DNA of 64,000 nt. Origin: Glaciecola sp964418575 (GTDB lineage Bacteria; Pseudomonadota; Gammaproteobacteria; Enterobacterales; Alteromonadaceae). Of the stretch, positions 53,319 to 62,968 are shown one piece after another (the first letter of the stretch is position 1; each line of letters opens with the position of its first letter). The translations under genes and the position numbers were made by a program. The notes beneath the pieces are model-generated. The model did no database searches, was not told the origin of the DNA, and saw only the letters and a list, made by a program, of their open reading frames with translations. The DNA lies in assembly GCA_964418575.1 (NCBI GenBank), contig CAYQMI010000001.1:15135-79134 (forward strand). The letters run 5' to 3'.

Positions 53319-56216
53319 ATGAGTATGACAATGAATAAAATCACCAAACTGGCAGGGATTGCTTCGGTGTGGGTGTTAGCGGCTTGTGGCGGTAGTGCTG
53401 AAACCGAAACAGATTTAAATGCCGTAAACCCTTCTCAAGCTGATCGCCAACCAATAAATGACCCTTATACCGACAGCGATTGGCGCTTGGTATGGAACGA
53501 TGAATTTGATGGTTCGAGCATTGATGCCAACAACTGGAACTTTGAAGTTAACTGCGATGGTGGTGGTAACCAAGAGTTTCAGTGTTATACCGACTCACAA
53601 GAGAATGCCTTTGTTTCAGACGGTACTTTAAAAATAGTTGCAAAGCTTAACGAAGGCGCAAGTGGTGAGAATGATGATGACTACACATCTGCTCGTTTAA
53701 CCACGCAAAATAAAGCTGATTTTTTATATGGACGCATTGAGATGCGGGCAAAATTGCCAATGGGGCAGGGTTCGTGGCCGGCATTTTGGATGATGCCTAC
53801 TGACTCAGTATATGGCGGCTGGCCTAAGTCGGGTGAAATCGACATTATGGAAGCGGTGAACCTTGGCGCAATGCGTGAAGACGGTACGCCAGAGACGAAT
53901 ATATACGGAACATTGCATTACGGAGCAGGCCCTGGCAGCGATTTTTCTGGCGCATCTTACACCCCAGAAACAAGTCCTGCAGAAGGCTTTAATGAGTACG
54001 CGATTGAGTGGCAAGAAGGCGAAATACGCTGGTATTTTAACGACAAACTGTTTGCCACCCAGCGCCAATCTGAATTGAGTCGCAGCTCTACTGGCGAAGT
54101 AGTAGGTTTAAGCCATCGTGGTTGGTATGCAGAGCTATTTAATATTGCCACAGGCGAGCTTGAAACTAATTATACATCTGCTCCTTTCGACCAAGATTTC
54201 TTTATTATATTGAACTCTGCAGTAGGTGGAAATTGGCCGGCTTCGGTTAATGAAGGCGGTATTGACCCAAGTGCCTTTGCCGGCGCTGGGCAAACCTATG
54301 AAATTGACTATGTTCGCGTTTATCAGTGCACAGCAAACCCTGACACTGGTCGTGGTTGTGAAACCATTGCACCAGGTTATGAGACCGATGTAGCAGACGG
54401 CGGCTTTTTAGTGGAAGGTCAAGCGCCTTCTCCAAGCCTTGCACCAGGTGAAGCAAACCCAATTACCATTTTTGATGATGTAATCGACAAAAACTGGGTT
54501 GCTTGGGATTGCTGTGGTGGTTCTACACCTGCGTTGGTCGCCGACGATGAAGACCGTGGTAATGTATATCAGTTTGAAGTGCAAAACGGCAACAACGGTA
54601 CAGTGTTTGGTTTTATTACACGCTCTGAGTTCCTTCCTCAAGACCCAACATTAGGCGCAAGCGCGACGCCTCACAATGCCTTGGGCATGATAGAAAATGG
54701 TTATGTGACCTTTGATGTTAAAGTCATCAATCCACCAAACAACCCTGACTCCGTTTGGAAGTTTAAAATTGAAGCAGATGAAGCAAACGGCGGCGATTGG
54801 GAAACGGATTTAACTAATTTCGGCCCAGCCCCTATGGTGGATGCTTGGACAACTTATCAAGTGCCTTTGCAAGAAGTTGCCGACGCAGGCGTTGATTTAA
54901 CATTGCTTGACGTCATTATGGTTTTCCCTGCATGGCAAACCGGTGATGGTGCCGTTTTCCGTATGGACAATGTGGCCATTGAAAGTGGTGAAGAAGCCTC
55001 TGGCCCAATGTTTGCTGAGTTCACAGAAGGTTTTGGTGGTGCAAGCATTAATGGCAATACCTACAACTTCCCCTTAGGTTCAGAAGTATGGGGTGGTTTT
55101 GCGAATACCAATACTGATTTGTATCCACTTAATTTTGTAAACGGTGGTACGCTAACATTCACCGCCTCTATTCCAGAGGGAGAAGCAGACACAAGCATTC
55201 GCTTTGTATTTGAAAATGCACCATTCCCAGATGTTGATCCAAATTTTGCTACAGCAAACGTAGAAATTTCTGGTACTCAGGCAAGGACTTATACAGTAAG
55301 CATTCCACCGCAGGACGCCGCAAATACCTACAGTTCATTCTTGCTTTACATAAACGAAGCCGGTAACTCGGTAAATATTCAAGATGTGCGAGTTGAGGCA
55401 AACAACCAAGCGAGCATGGAAGGTTTTGGAAACAACATATTTAATGCAGAGACTAGCACTTATATCTTCCCTGCAAATGCTGAAGTATGGGGCGGTTTTG
55501 CCAATACCAACACTGACCTGTATCCGCTTAATTTTGCAAACGGTGGCAAAGTTACATTTACGGGCTCTATTCCATCTGGTGAGTCTGATGTGACACTTAA
55601 TTTCCGTTTTGAAAAGAACGCGTTCCCAGACGTAGACCCAGCATTTAGCACCGAAAATGTAACGGTTTCTGGTTTAACCGAAAAAACCTATACCGTTTAT
55701 ATTCCTGCGCAAGATGCAGCTAATACTTACAGCTCCTTCTTGCTGTACTTAATTGAACGTGAATCACCTGTGGTCATCAAGAATATCGTGGTGTCACAAA
55801 ATGAAAACGTGGGTATTTGGGAAGGTTTCGGTGGTGCAGCTTTTGATGCGCAAACGGGTGAATTTAATTTCCCTAGCGGCTCAGAAGTATGGGGTGGTTT
55901 CGCAAACACTAATACCAACTTTTATCCCTTGAATTTTGCGGCGGGCGGTCGAGTGGAGTTTAAAGCGGCCTTGCCAGTAGGCGCAGCGCCAACAGATGTT
56001 CGCTTCTTATTTGAAAATAACCCTTTCCCTGACGTGGAGCCAAATTTTGGCATCGGTCCTATCACAGTCACTAGCACCAGCCTTGAGAGCTATGTGATTG
56101 AAATACCGCCGCAGCCTTCTGATAACAGCTTTAGATCATTTTTGATGTACCTCAATCAAAATGATTCACCTGTGATTATCAAAGACGTTGTTGTAACCGC
56201 TGACCGTGCAGAATAA
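53319..56216 (+). CDS. GH16 beta-glucanase (laminarinase) lipoprotein with C-terminal repeats
   Basis: A 965-residue surface or periplasmic enzyme that cuts beta-1,3-glucan. Signal MNKITKLAGIASVWVLAAC carries a lipobox. The GH16 domain spans about 48-340 (WRLVWNDEFDG; catalytic GEIDIMEAV with E173 nucleophile, D175 and E178; FIILNSAVGGNWP). A beta-sandwich module follows (about 385-560), possibly carbohydrate-binding. Then three tandem repeats of about 133 residues start near 568, 701 and 834, each with the core EVWGGFANTNT and YPLNF. I start at the ATG at 53319; a TTG lies nine bases before. Only 13 bases separate its end from the receptor gene. Confidence 0.92.
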   Translation: MSMTMNKITKLAGIASVWVLAACGGSAETETDLNAVNPSQADRQPINDPYTDSDWRLVWNDEFDGSSIDANNWNFEVNCDGGGNQEFQCYTDSQENAFVSDGTLKIVAKLNEGASGENDDDYTSARLTTQNKADFLYGRIEMRAKLPMGQGSWPAFWMMPTDSVYGGWPKSGEIDIMEAVNLGAMREDGTPETNIYGTLHYGAGPGSDFSGASYTPETSPAEGFNEYAIEWQEGEIRWYFNDKLFATQRQSELSRSSTGEVVGLSHRGWYAELFNIATGELETNYTSAPFDQDFFIILNSAVGGNWPASVNEGGIDPSAFAGAGQTYEIDYVRVYQCTANPDTGRGCETIAPGYETDVADGGFLVEGQAPSPSLAPGEANPITIFDDVIDKNWVAWDCCGGSTPALVADDEDRGNVYQFEVQNGNNGTVFGFITRSEFLPQDPTLGASATPHNALGMIENGYVTFDVKVINPPNNPDSVWKFKIEADEANGGDWETDLTNFGPAPMVDAWTTYQVPLQEVADAGVDLTLLDVIMVFPAWQTGDGAVFRMDNVAIESGEEASGPMFAEFTEGFGGASINGNTYNFPLGSEVWGGFANTNTDLYPLNFVNGGTLTFTASIPEGEADTSIRFVFENAPFPDVDPNFATANVEISGTQARTYTVSIPPQDAANTYSSFLLYINEAGNSVNIQDVRVEANNQASMEGFGNNIFNAETSTYIFPANAEVWGGFANTNTDLYPLNFANGGKVTFTGSIPSGESDVTLNFRFEKNAFPDVDPAFSTENVTVSGLTEKTYTVYIPAQDAANTYSSFLLYLIERESPVVIKNIVVSQNENVGIWEGFGGAAFDAQTGEFNFPSGSEVWGGFANTNTNFYPLNFAAGGRVEFKAALPVGAAPTDVRFLFENNPFPDVEPNFGIGPITVTSTSLESYVIEIPPQPSDNSFRSFLMYLNQNDSPVIIKDVVVTADRAE

Positions 56217-56229
56217 GAGAGTAAAGACT

Positions 56230-59200
56230 ATGACTAATACAAGCTTTCAAAAAACAAAACTAGCAAGTGCCATGTCTTTGCTGTTGGGTCTTACCGTGGC
56301 TATGCCAAGCTACGCTCAGCAACAAGCAGACGATGCATCTGGTGCTGCGCCACTAAGTGACGATGTTGAAATTATCGGCGTGCAGGGTATTAGAGGCTCG
56401 TTAATTAAATCCACTGATATAAAGCGCAGTAACGAAGGTGTGGTGGATGCGATTGTGGCAGAAGAGATGGGTAAATTCCCTGATACCAACTTAGCTGAAT
56501 CTTTGCAGCGCATCACCGGTGTTTCGGTGAGCCGAGCAAATGGTGAGGGTAGCCAAATCACCGTTCGTGGCTTTGGTCCAGACTTTAACTTAGTTACTTT
56601 AAACGGACGCCAAATGCCCTCTACCGGCTTTTCGCGCTCGTTTAACTTTGAGAACTTTGCTTCAGAGGGTGTCAGTGCACTAGAGGTTTATAAAACCTCA
56701 CGCGCAGATATTCCTACAGGTGGCTTAGGGGCGACTGTAAATATTGTTACCGCACGTCCGCTGGCTAATCCTGGGCAGCAGTTCTCTTTAACTGCTAAAG
56801 CCAACTACGACAGCTCCAACGAAGAGGGAGAGGATATCACTCCAGAAATTGCAGCACTGGCATCCAAGACTTTCTTGGACGACCGTTTAGGTGTGTCTGT
56901 AACTGGTTCATATCAGCGCCGTGACTTTCAAAAGCAATCTGCCAACATTCAAGGTTGGCAAGCAAATGTTGCCTTACCTGATTTGGACCCATCACAATTC
57001 ACCGATGCGCGAGCGCTTGATGCTAATGGCGCGCCGGTACAAAACTTTCAAAGTCCAAATGCTGAAGGTGTGCTAGAGGCAACTGCTGCGCATTTCTTCC
57101 CTAAAGATATGAACTATGTGATTGAAGATGTTCAACGCGAGAGAACTAACGCTCAGGCAACCCTTCAGTTTGCTGCAACAGACGACCTAATTTTCACTGC
57201 CGATTACACCATGAGTAACGTGGTCACGGGAAACAATAGCGTAGGTTGGGGTATTTGGAACAACTTTGGTGCTAACATCAATAGCTATCAACTCGATGAG
57301 AATGGTACTGCGCTGTTCGCCAATATTTCAGGTGATGATGGTTCTTTTACCGCTTCAAGAAGCACCACTGAATTTGATATGGAGTCTTTAGGGTTAAACA
57401 TTGAGTTTAACGCAACAGATGAGCTTAAATTTACGGTGGACTATCACGACTCAAATGCCACTATTGATAACGGCAAAGACGATGGCTTAAAGAGTGCAGG
57501 GCAAATAATCTTGGGCTCATCTGCACTGGACTTTAAAGAATACTCCTATCTCTCAGGCGATATTCCGCAATATATCATTGGTTGGAGCAACGGAACTAAT
57601 CAGTTGTTGGCAAGTGAAATTGATTCGAACTTTAGTCAATTCATTCATTCACCGGGTGAGTCTGATATTCAGCAGGCACAAGCTGACGGCGAATGGCTGA
57701 CTGATTTCAGTGGTCTTCGCTCGCTAGTAAAGCTTAGCGCAGGGGTAAGTTATACCAAACAAACGCTGATTGGCACCAACGGTTGGTCGGGCTTGCGCGG
57801 AGGCCCGGGCTTTAATCCGAGCTTTACGGCAATATTCCCCGACAACATGTTTACTTTAAACAGTACGGGTAATTTCTTAGATGAATTTGATGGTGGCGGT
57901 GCTGGCTTAAGTCCGAACTACTACTGGACCTACGACTTTGATGAAGCGCTTGTTCGTCAAGCTGCTTATTTAACCTCGGATGTGGTTGGAAGTAACGAGT
58001 ACGTAGTTGACCCATACTACACCACCAACACCACATCGAGTGTAGAGGAAACCACCAAGGCGATTTACCTAAATTCACTTTGGGAGTTTGATATTAGCGA
58101 TATGTTCATGCAAATCAACGCCGGTGTGCGTTATGAACAAACGGATGTTATCAGCCCGTCACAAAGCAACATTGCTGAGCAGGTTAATTGGGTGGCACCC
58201 TCAGAATGGATCACTTCGTTCTCAGGTATTCAAGAGGTATCAAACGAAGGTGACTACGACTTAATCTTGCCTATGGTAGACATTCGCCTAGATATTACTG
58301 ACGACCTCGTTTCGCGTGTGTCCTTGGGTAAGAGTATCACCAGAGCGCCTCTTGGCAGTTTGTTGGGCGGTTTGTCATTGTCGGGTAGCCCCAAAATTGG
58401 TGCCAGAACCGGCTCACGAGGCAATACCAGCCTCGAACCATTCCAGTCAACTAACTTAGATATTTCCTTCGAATATTATTATGAAGAGGGTAGCTACGCC
58501 GCCGTTGGTTTATTCTGGAAGCAAGTAGATGACTGGATTGAGAACTCTACCGTAGATGTTGAGTTTGATGGCTTACATGATGTCTATTTAGGTCAGCGCT
58601 GGAACGAAGCGGTCAACAACTTGACTGGTCGCGGCGAGCAGGCAACCGATACCGCAATTTTCAATGAAATGGTGTCGTTAGGATACGCCAATGCTGATGG
58701 TCAGATAGCGCCAGATGCAGCAACTGACCCATTAATTACTTGGCGTTTAAGCTCACCAGAAAACGTAGAAGAGCGCAGCACTAACGGTATTGAATTAGCC
58801 GTGCAGCATTTGTTTACCGATACCGGTTTTGGTGTTGCTGCAAATGCTACTTTTGTAGATGGTGATGTTGATTACGATCCCTATGTTTTGGCTTCGCAAA
58901 AAGCGCTATCGGGTTTGTCTGATTCCGCTAACTTCACTGCGTTTTATGAAGATGACAAGCTATCGGTAAGGCTTACGTATGCTTGGCGTGACAACTATTT
59001 GATCGGTCAAGGCCAGGCCCAAGGCACTTCAGATGTGCCTCCTCAGTTTGCTAAGTCTTATGGTCAGTGGGATATGAGCATTAACTACGACATTAACGAG
59101 ACTGTCACTGTGTTTGTTGAAGGTATTAATCTTAACAATGAAACGGAGCAACACTATGGTCGTTTTGAAGAGCAATTCTTGTTTGCTGGCCAGTATGGGC

Positions 59201-59235
59201 CCCGTTATTCGGTGGGCGTAAGACTAAGCTTATAA
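56230..59235 (+). CDS. TonB-dependent outer-membrane receptor
   Basis: A 1001-residue receptor that should import oligosaccharides using TonB energy. Signal peptide to SYAQQ (about residue 30), TonB-box-like DDVEIIGVQGIR, plug domain with IVAEEMGKFPDTNLAESLQRITGVSVSR and GFGPDFNLVTLNGRQMP, then a 22-strand barrel ending in the aromatic RYSVGVRLSL. The plug wording is that of the TonB receptor group used for sugars in Caulobacter, Xanthomonas and Alteromonas. The ATG at 56230 (GAGAG upstream) is preferred to the GTG at 56206, which lies inside the GH16 gene. Its neighbours make laminarin oligosaccharides the likely cargo. Confidence 0.93.
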   Translation: MTNTSFQKTKLASAMSLLLGLTVAMPSYAQQQADDASGAAPLSDDVEIIGVQGIRGSLIKSTDIKRSNEGVVDAIVAEEMGKFPDTNLAESLQRITGVSVSRANGEGSQITVRGFGPDFNLVTLNGRQMPSTGFSRSFNFENFASEGVSALEVYKTSRADIPTGGLGATVNIVTARPLANPGQQFSLTAKANYDSSNEEGEDITPEIAALASKTFLDDRLGVSVTGSYQRRDFQKQSANIQGWQANVALPDLDPSQFTDARALDANGAPVQNFQSPNAEGVLEATAAHFFPKDMNYVIEDVQRERTNAQATLQFAATDDLIFTADYTMSNVVTGNNSVGWGIWNNFGANINSYQLDENGTALFANISGDDGSFTASRSTTEFDMESLGLNIEFNATDELKFTVDYHDSNATIDNGKDDGLKSAGQIILGSSALDFKEYSYLSGDIPQYIIGWSNGTNQLLASEIDSNFSQFIHSPGESDIQQAQADGEWLTDFSGLRSLVKLSAGVSYTKQTLIGTNGWSGLRGGPGFNPSFTAIFPDNMFTLNSTGNFLDEFDGGGAGLSPNYYWTYDFDEALVRQAAYLTSDVVGSNEYVVDPYYTTNTTSSVEETTKAIYLNSLWEFDISDMFMQINAGVRYEQTDVISPSQSNIAEQVNWVAPSEWITSFSGIQEVSNEGDYDLILPMVDIRLDITDDLVSRVSLGKSITRAPLGSLLGGLSLSGSPKIGARTGSRGNTSLEPFQSTNLDISFEYYYEEGSYAAVGLFWKQVDDWIENSTVDVEFDGLHDVYLGQRWNEAVNNLTGRGEQATDTAIFNEMVSLGYANADGQIAPDAATDPLITWRLSSPENVEERSTNGIELAVQHLFTDTGFGVAANATFVDGDVDYDPYVLASQKALSGLSDSANFTAFYEDDKLSVRLTYAWRDNYLIGQGQAQGTSDVPPQFAKSYGQWDMSINYDINETVTVFVEGINLNNETEQHYGRFEEQFLFAGQYGPRYSVGVRLSL

Positions 59236-59374
59236 AATTTTAACTCGCAAAGTTTTAAGTTGAAGCTTTGCCCCGCTAATGGATTCTCACGCACTGCCTG
59301 TAAGGCTGAGTGTTTGGCAAAAGTAGGGCAGAGCTTGTTAGCTTTACAAGAAAAAAGATAGTCGAGATTCACTT

Positions 59375-61969
59375 ATGACATATTTAAAACCACTTCTTTA
59401 TGTGGGGATGGCTGGTGCAATTATCGCCATCTCTGCTTGCAATCAGTCTGTGATGACCGCAGGCAGAGACATCAGCAAAGATGGCGCGGATTCGGATATC
59501 CAAAGCAATATTGATATTTGGCCAACACTAGATATTGCGGTTAAAGCATCCGCTGGTGATGAAGCAAAGGTTAAAGCCTTAGTTGCTAACATGACCTTGG
59601 AGCAAAAAATTGCGCAAATGATCCAACCTGAAATTCGAGATATCACAGTTGAGGATATGCGTAAGTATGGTTTTGGTTCCTATTTAAACGGTGGTGGTGC
59701 CTTTCCAAATAACAACAAACACTCTACGCCGCAGGATTGGATTGCACTTGCTGAAAGCATGTATCAAGCCTCTATTGATGAAAGTCTAGACGGTTCAAGC
59801 ATTCCAACCATGTGGGGAACTGATGCGGTGCATGGTCACAATAACGTGATTGGTGCGACATTATTTCCACATAATATTGGACTGGGTGCAGCGCATAATC
59901 CTGAACTTATTGAGAAGATTGCCCAAGTAACCGCTACTGAGGTGATGGTAACCGGTATTGATTGGGTATTTGCGCCCACAGTTGCCGTTGTGCAAGACGA
60001 CCGTTGGGGACGGACTTACGAGAGTTATTCTGAAAGTCCAGCAATTGTGCGTGACTATGCCAGTGCTATTGTAAAAGGCTTACAAGGACACGCAGATAAT
60101 GACTTTCTAGGTGATGAGCGCGTTATTAGTACCGTAAAACACTTCATTGGCGATGGCGGAACTGTGGGCGGTGATGACCAAGGAAACAATATAGATTCCG
60201 AACAAGCGCTGTTTGATATTCATGCGCAGGGCTACGTAGGCGGGCTAAGTGCAGGCGCGCAGTCAGTAATGGCGTCGTTTAACAGTTGGCACGGGCAGAA
60301 GCTTCACGGTCACAAGTATCTGTTAACCGACGTACTAAAAGATAAAATGGGCTTTGACGGATTTATCGTGGGTGATTGGAACGGCCATGGTCAAATCAAA
60401 GGCTGTGACAATAGTAATTGCGCTCAGGCTGCAAATGCAGGTTTAGATATTTACATGGTGCCTACCGACGCATGGAAGCCTTTGTACTACAATCTGATTG
60501 ATCAGGTAAACAAGGGCACAATACCGATGTCTCGCATAGACGATGCCGTTACGCGTATTTTGCGTGTAAAGCTGCGTGCCGGATTATTTGAAAAACCTAG
60601 TCCTGCCAACAGGCCGCTTTCTGGTAAAACTGAGCTAATTGGGCAAGAGAGTCATCGGGAAATTGCTAAACAGGCCGTACGAGAGTCTTTAGTGCTGCTT
60701 AAAAATAGCAATAAACTGTTACCACTTGATGCCAACTTAAGCGTATTGGTTGCTGGAGATGCTGCGCATAATATCGGTAAGCAATCTGGCGGTTGGACAA
60801 TCACTTGGCAAGGTACGAATAACACTAATGAGGACTTCCCCGGTGGCAGCTCTATTTTTGATGGCATTGAGCAGCAGGTAAGCGCGGGTGGCGGAAAGGC
60901 AATTTTGAGTGAAAACGCTGAGTATGAAACCAAGCCTGACGTAGCAATTGTAGTATTTGGTGAAGAGCCTTATGCCGAGGGGCATGGTGACAGGGAGCAT
61001 CTTGATTACCAGCGCGGCGATAAACGTGACCTTGCACTATTGCAGAAACTACGGGCTGATAATATTCCAGTGGTGTCTATTTTTATCAGCGGCAGACCTT
61101 TATGGATGAATGCAGAAATCAACGCCAGTGATGCATTTGTGGCGGCTTGGTTACCCGGCTCGGAGGGTAGCGCGGTAGCTGAAGTGCTCTTTAAAGACAA
61201 AGCGGGACAAGTTCAATACGATATGACGGGCAAGTTGCCTTTCTCATGGCCTGCTACTCCCTTACAAGCAACGGTTAATATTCAAGATGAAGACTACAAT
61301 CCTCTCTTACCGTTTGGTTTTGGAATGTCTTATGCTGATGAAAATACACTTACCGATTATCTCGATGAAAGTTTTGAGCTGGGCGAAGACGCATCAAAGG
61401 ACCGCGCAATCTTTACGGGTACTTTGCAGCAACCCTGGGAATTGTGGTTGGTCTCAGGCTCCGAGCTTCAGGGAATATCCGCAAGCACGGCAGATTTTGC
61501 TTCGGTGGATTACCGCACAGTCGATAGGGTAGTACAAGAGGATGCCTTTAGACTTGAGATTGGGCAAAGCGAGCAATACCAAGGTCTGCAAATCGCGAGT
61601 AAAAGCTATTTTAAAAAGGACATGTCAGCCTATAATCAAAACGCTTCAGTGTTATCTGTAATGTTAAAGCTTGAGTCAGCAGTACCAAATGAGGTGCTAT
61701 TGGGTATGAGTTGTGAAAGCGAGGGGGATGCCCCAGGCAGCTGTCGTGCCCAGCTCAACATCTCAGATTCACTCAAATCTGTAGAGCCAAACACATGGAC
61801 TGAATTTAACATCGATACACGCTGTTTTGCAGAGCAAGGCATGCGTTTTGAAAATACAGTTGTGCCTTTTGAGCTTTTGAGTAAAGGTGAGCTTAAGTTA
61901 AGTGTGAGTGACATTGCATTTAAATTAAATGCTTCACAGAGCACGCGTTTAAGCTGCTCGCCTGAATAG
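59375..61969 (+). CDS. GH3 beta-glucosidase, ExoP type, lipoprotein
   Basis: An 864-residue exo-beta-glucosidase that would turn laminari-oligosaccharides into glucose. Lipoprotein signal (GAIIAISAC, Cys at 22). The GH3 barrel runs from about 60 with KHFIGDGGTVGGDDQGN, and FIVGDWNGHGQIKGCDN gives the nucleophile D334; the second GH3 domain (QAVRESLVLLKNSNKLLPLD onward) follows from about 430, and PLLPFGFGMSY near 650 ends it. The last 200 residues are the ExoP C-terminal beta domain with four Cys. It begins 139 bases after the receptor gene, so a separate promoter is possible. Confidence 0.93.
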   Translation: MTYLKPLLYVGMAGAIIAISACNQSVMTAGRDISKDGADSDIQSNIDIWPTLDIAVKASAGDEAKVKALVANMTLEQKIAQMIQPEIRDITVEDMRKYGFGSYLNGGGAFPNNNKHSTPQDWIALAESMYQASIDESLDGSSIPTMWGTDAVHGHNNVIGATLFPHNIGLGAAHNPELIEKIAQVTATEVMVTGIDWVFAPTVAVVQDDRWGRTYESYSESPAIVRDYASAIVKGLQGHADNDFLGDERVISTVKHFIGDGGTVGGDDQGNNIDSEQALFDIHAQGYVGGLSAGAQSVMASFNSWHGQKLHGHKYLLTDVLKDKMGFDGFIVGDWNGHGQIKGCDNSNCAQAANAGLDIYMVPTDAWKPLYYNLIDQVNKGTIPMSRIDDAVTRILRVKLRAGLFEKPSPANRPLSGKTELIGQESHREIAKQAVRESLVLLKNSNKLLPLDANLSVLVAGDAAHNIGKQSGGWTITWQGTNNTNEDFPGGSSIFDGIEQQVSAGGGKAILSENAEYETKPDVAIVVFGEEPYAEGHGDREHLDYQRGDKRDLALLQKLRADNIPVVSIFISGRPLWMNAEINASDAFVAAWLPGSEGSAVAEVLFKDKAGQVQYDMTGKLPFSWPATPLQATVNIQDEDYNPLLPFGFGMSYADENTLTDYLDESFELGEDASKDRAIFTGTLQQPWELWLVSGSELQGISASTADFASVDYRTVDRVVQEDAFRLEIGQSEQYQGLQIASKSYFKKDMSAYNQNASVLSVMLKLESAVPNEVLLGMSCESEGDAPGSCRAQLNISDSLKSVEPNTWTEFNIDTRCFAEQGMRFENTVVPFELLSKGELKLSVSDIAFKLNASQSTRLSCSPE

Positions 61970-61993
61970 TGAAATGCTGCCCGCTTAAAAAAC

Positions 61994-62103
61994 GTCGTTC
62001 CTACGAAGGTGGAAACCTCGCGAATATTGCGGTAATGGATAAATCACAGCCTGTAAGGGCTTATATTGTTGTATTGGGAGGTTGCCGCCTGCGCGGCAAT
62101 GAC
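61994..62103. repeat. Inverted pair of REP-like hairpins (BIME-like element), copy 2
   Basis: Left arm 61994-62020 and right arm 62077-62103 are degenerate inverted copies, 56 bases apart, with the same plan and length as 19534-19644. The right arm starts GGAG and forms a perfect 7-bp hairpin (TTGCCGC-CTGC-GCGGCAA), ending TGAC; the left arm forms the same hairpin with one mismatch and one G-T pair. It lies in the 200-base space between the GH3 gene and the end of the minus-strand gene at 62173. Sequence differs strongly from copy 1 while structure is kept. Confidence 0.7.
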
Positions 62104-62172
62104 GGAGAGTTGCGCCAGCAAGCAATATTGCGCCTGCCCTGCAATTACACTAAACCCCCCGGTTTGAAAAAA

Positions 62173-62823
62173 TTAGCGAGCTCTAATACGAATAAATGCA
62201 ATAGCCGCAATAGACATAAGCAACAGCAAAGGCGGGGCAGAAACTAAAACAGGATCAAAGCTAGTGAGTTCAAATTCTATGCTTTCACCACCTAAAACTG
62301 TCGAACCATCCGTGTCGTACAAAGTACTTGAAAAGCTCAGAATCGTAAAATCATAATCTTCAAAGACAATTAAATCAGGCAAAAGTGTTTCGCTTAATGC
62401 GGTTCCACTGGTATCTAACAGAGCAATAGCAAATGCGTTTTGAACCCCCGGCGTACCTTGTGGCGAAAAGAGCGTGCTGATGCCATCGCGAGGTGGTGCG
62501 TTAACATCGTTGGCAACGAGAACGCCGTTTGGTGCTGAGTCAAACGCGCTGTTGTCTATGCCGTCGAATACTACCGTCGGTGCAGCATAGAAGGTGTTAC
62601 CTAAGCTATTTGGAAAAAGACCAGGTTGCAGGGAAAACACTATGCTGCCGCTCATAGAGCTAGCACTGGCGACAAGGTCTACTTGACTTAAAAATGAATC
62701 ATCTAAGTCTGAAGACACGAAGTCTGCTGTAAATGTATACTTTAAAATGGTGGCGTGTGCTGAAGATGCACAGCTTAAAAGAATCAAACTTAACAAGCTA
62801 GCTTTACTAAGCATGCGAAACAT
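62173..62823 (-). CDS. Exported protein with PEP-CTERM-like sorting tail
   Basis: A 216-residue protein of unknown function. AAGGA lies before the ATG at 62823. Residues 1-25 are a signal peptide ending SSAHA; the mature part is acidic and rich in Ser, Asp and Thr with a beta pattern. The C-terminus VSAPPLLLLMSIAAIAFIRIRAR is a short motif, one helix and an Arg-rich end, the plan of PEP-CTERM (exosortase) sorting signals, with SAPP in place of P-E-P. No exosortase gene is nearby. It is probably a surface or matrix protein. Confidence 0.75.
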   Translation of the reverse strand: MFRMLSKASLLSLILLSCASSAHATILKYTFTADFVSSDLDDSFLSQVDLVASASSMSGSIVFSLQPGLFPNSLGNTFYAAPTVVFDGIDNSAFDSAPNGVLVANDVNAPPRDGISTLFSPQGTPGVQNAFAIALLDTSGTALSETLLPDLIVFEDYDFTILSFSSTLYDTDGSTVLGGESIEFELTSFDPVLVSAPPLLLLMSIAAIAFIRIRAR

Positions 62824-62968
62824 AACAAATCCTTTGTGTGTTTTTTGAACAACAAAAGATTAGCACAAGCTTGCTTTAGTGCAAATTTTTCTCAACTGTA
62901 GAGTGCGTCCTTGCCAGGCGTGAATGCCGAATGGGGAAGGTTTTGATGCAAGAAAGTTTAAGTACATG

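Noticed and set aside
55083..55905. DNA repeats with about 400-base spacing that could suggest an array
   Set aside because: They are codon-level copies of a protein domain within one open gene, with no spacer-repeat structure.
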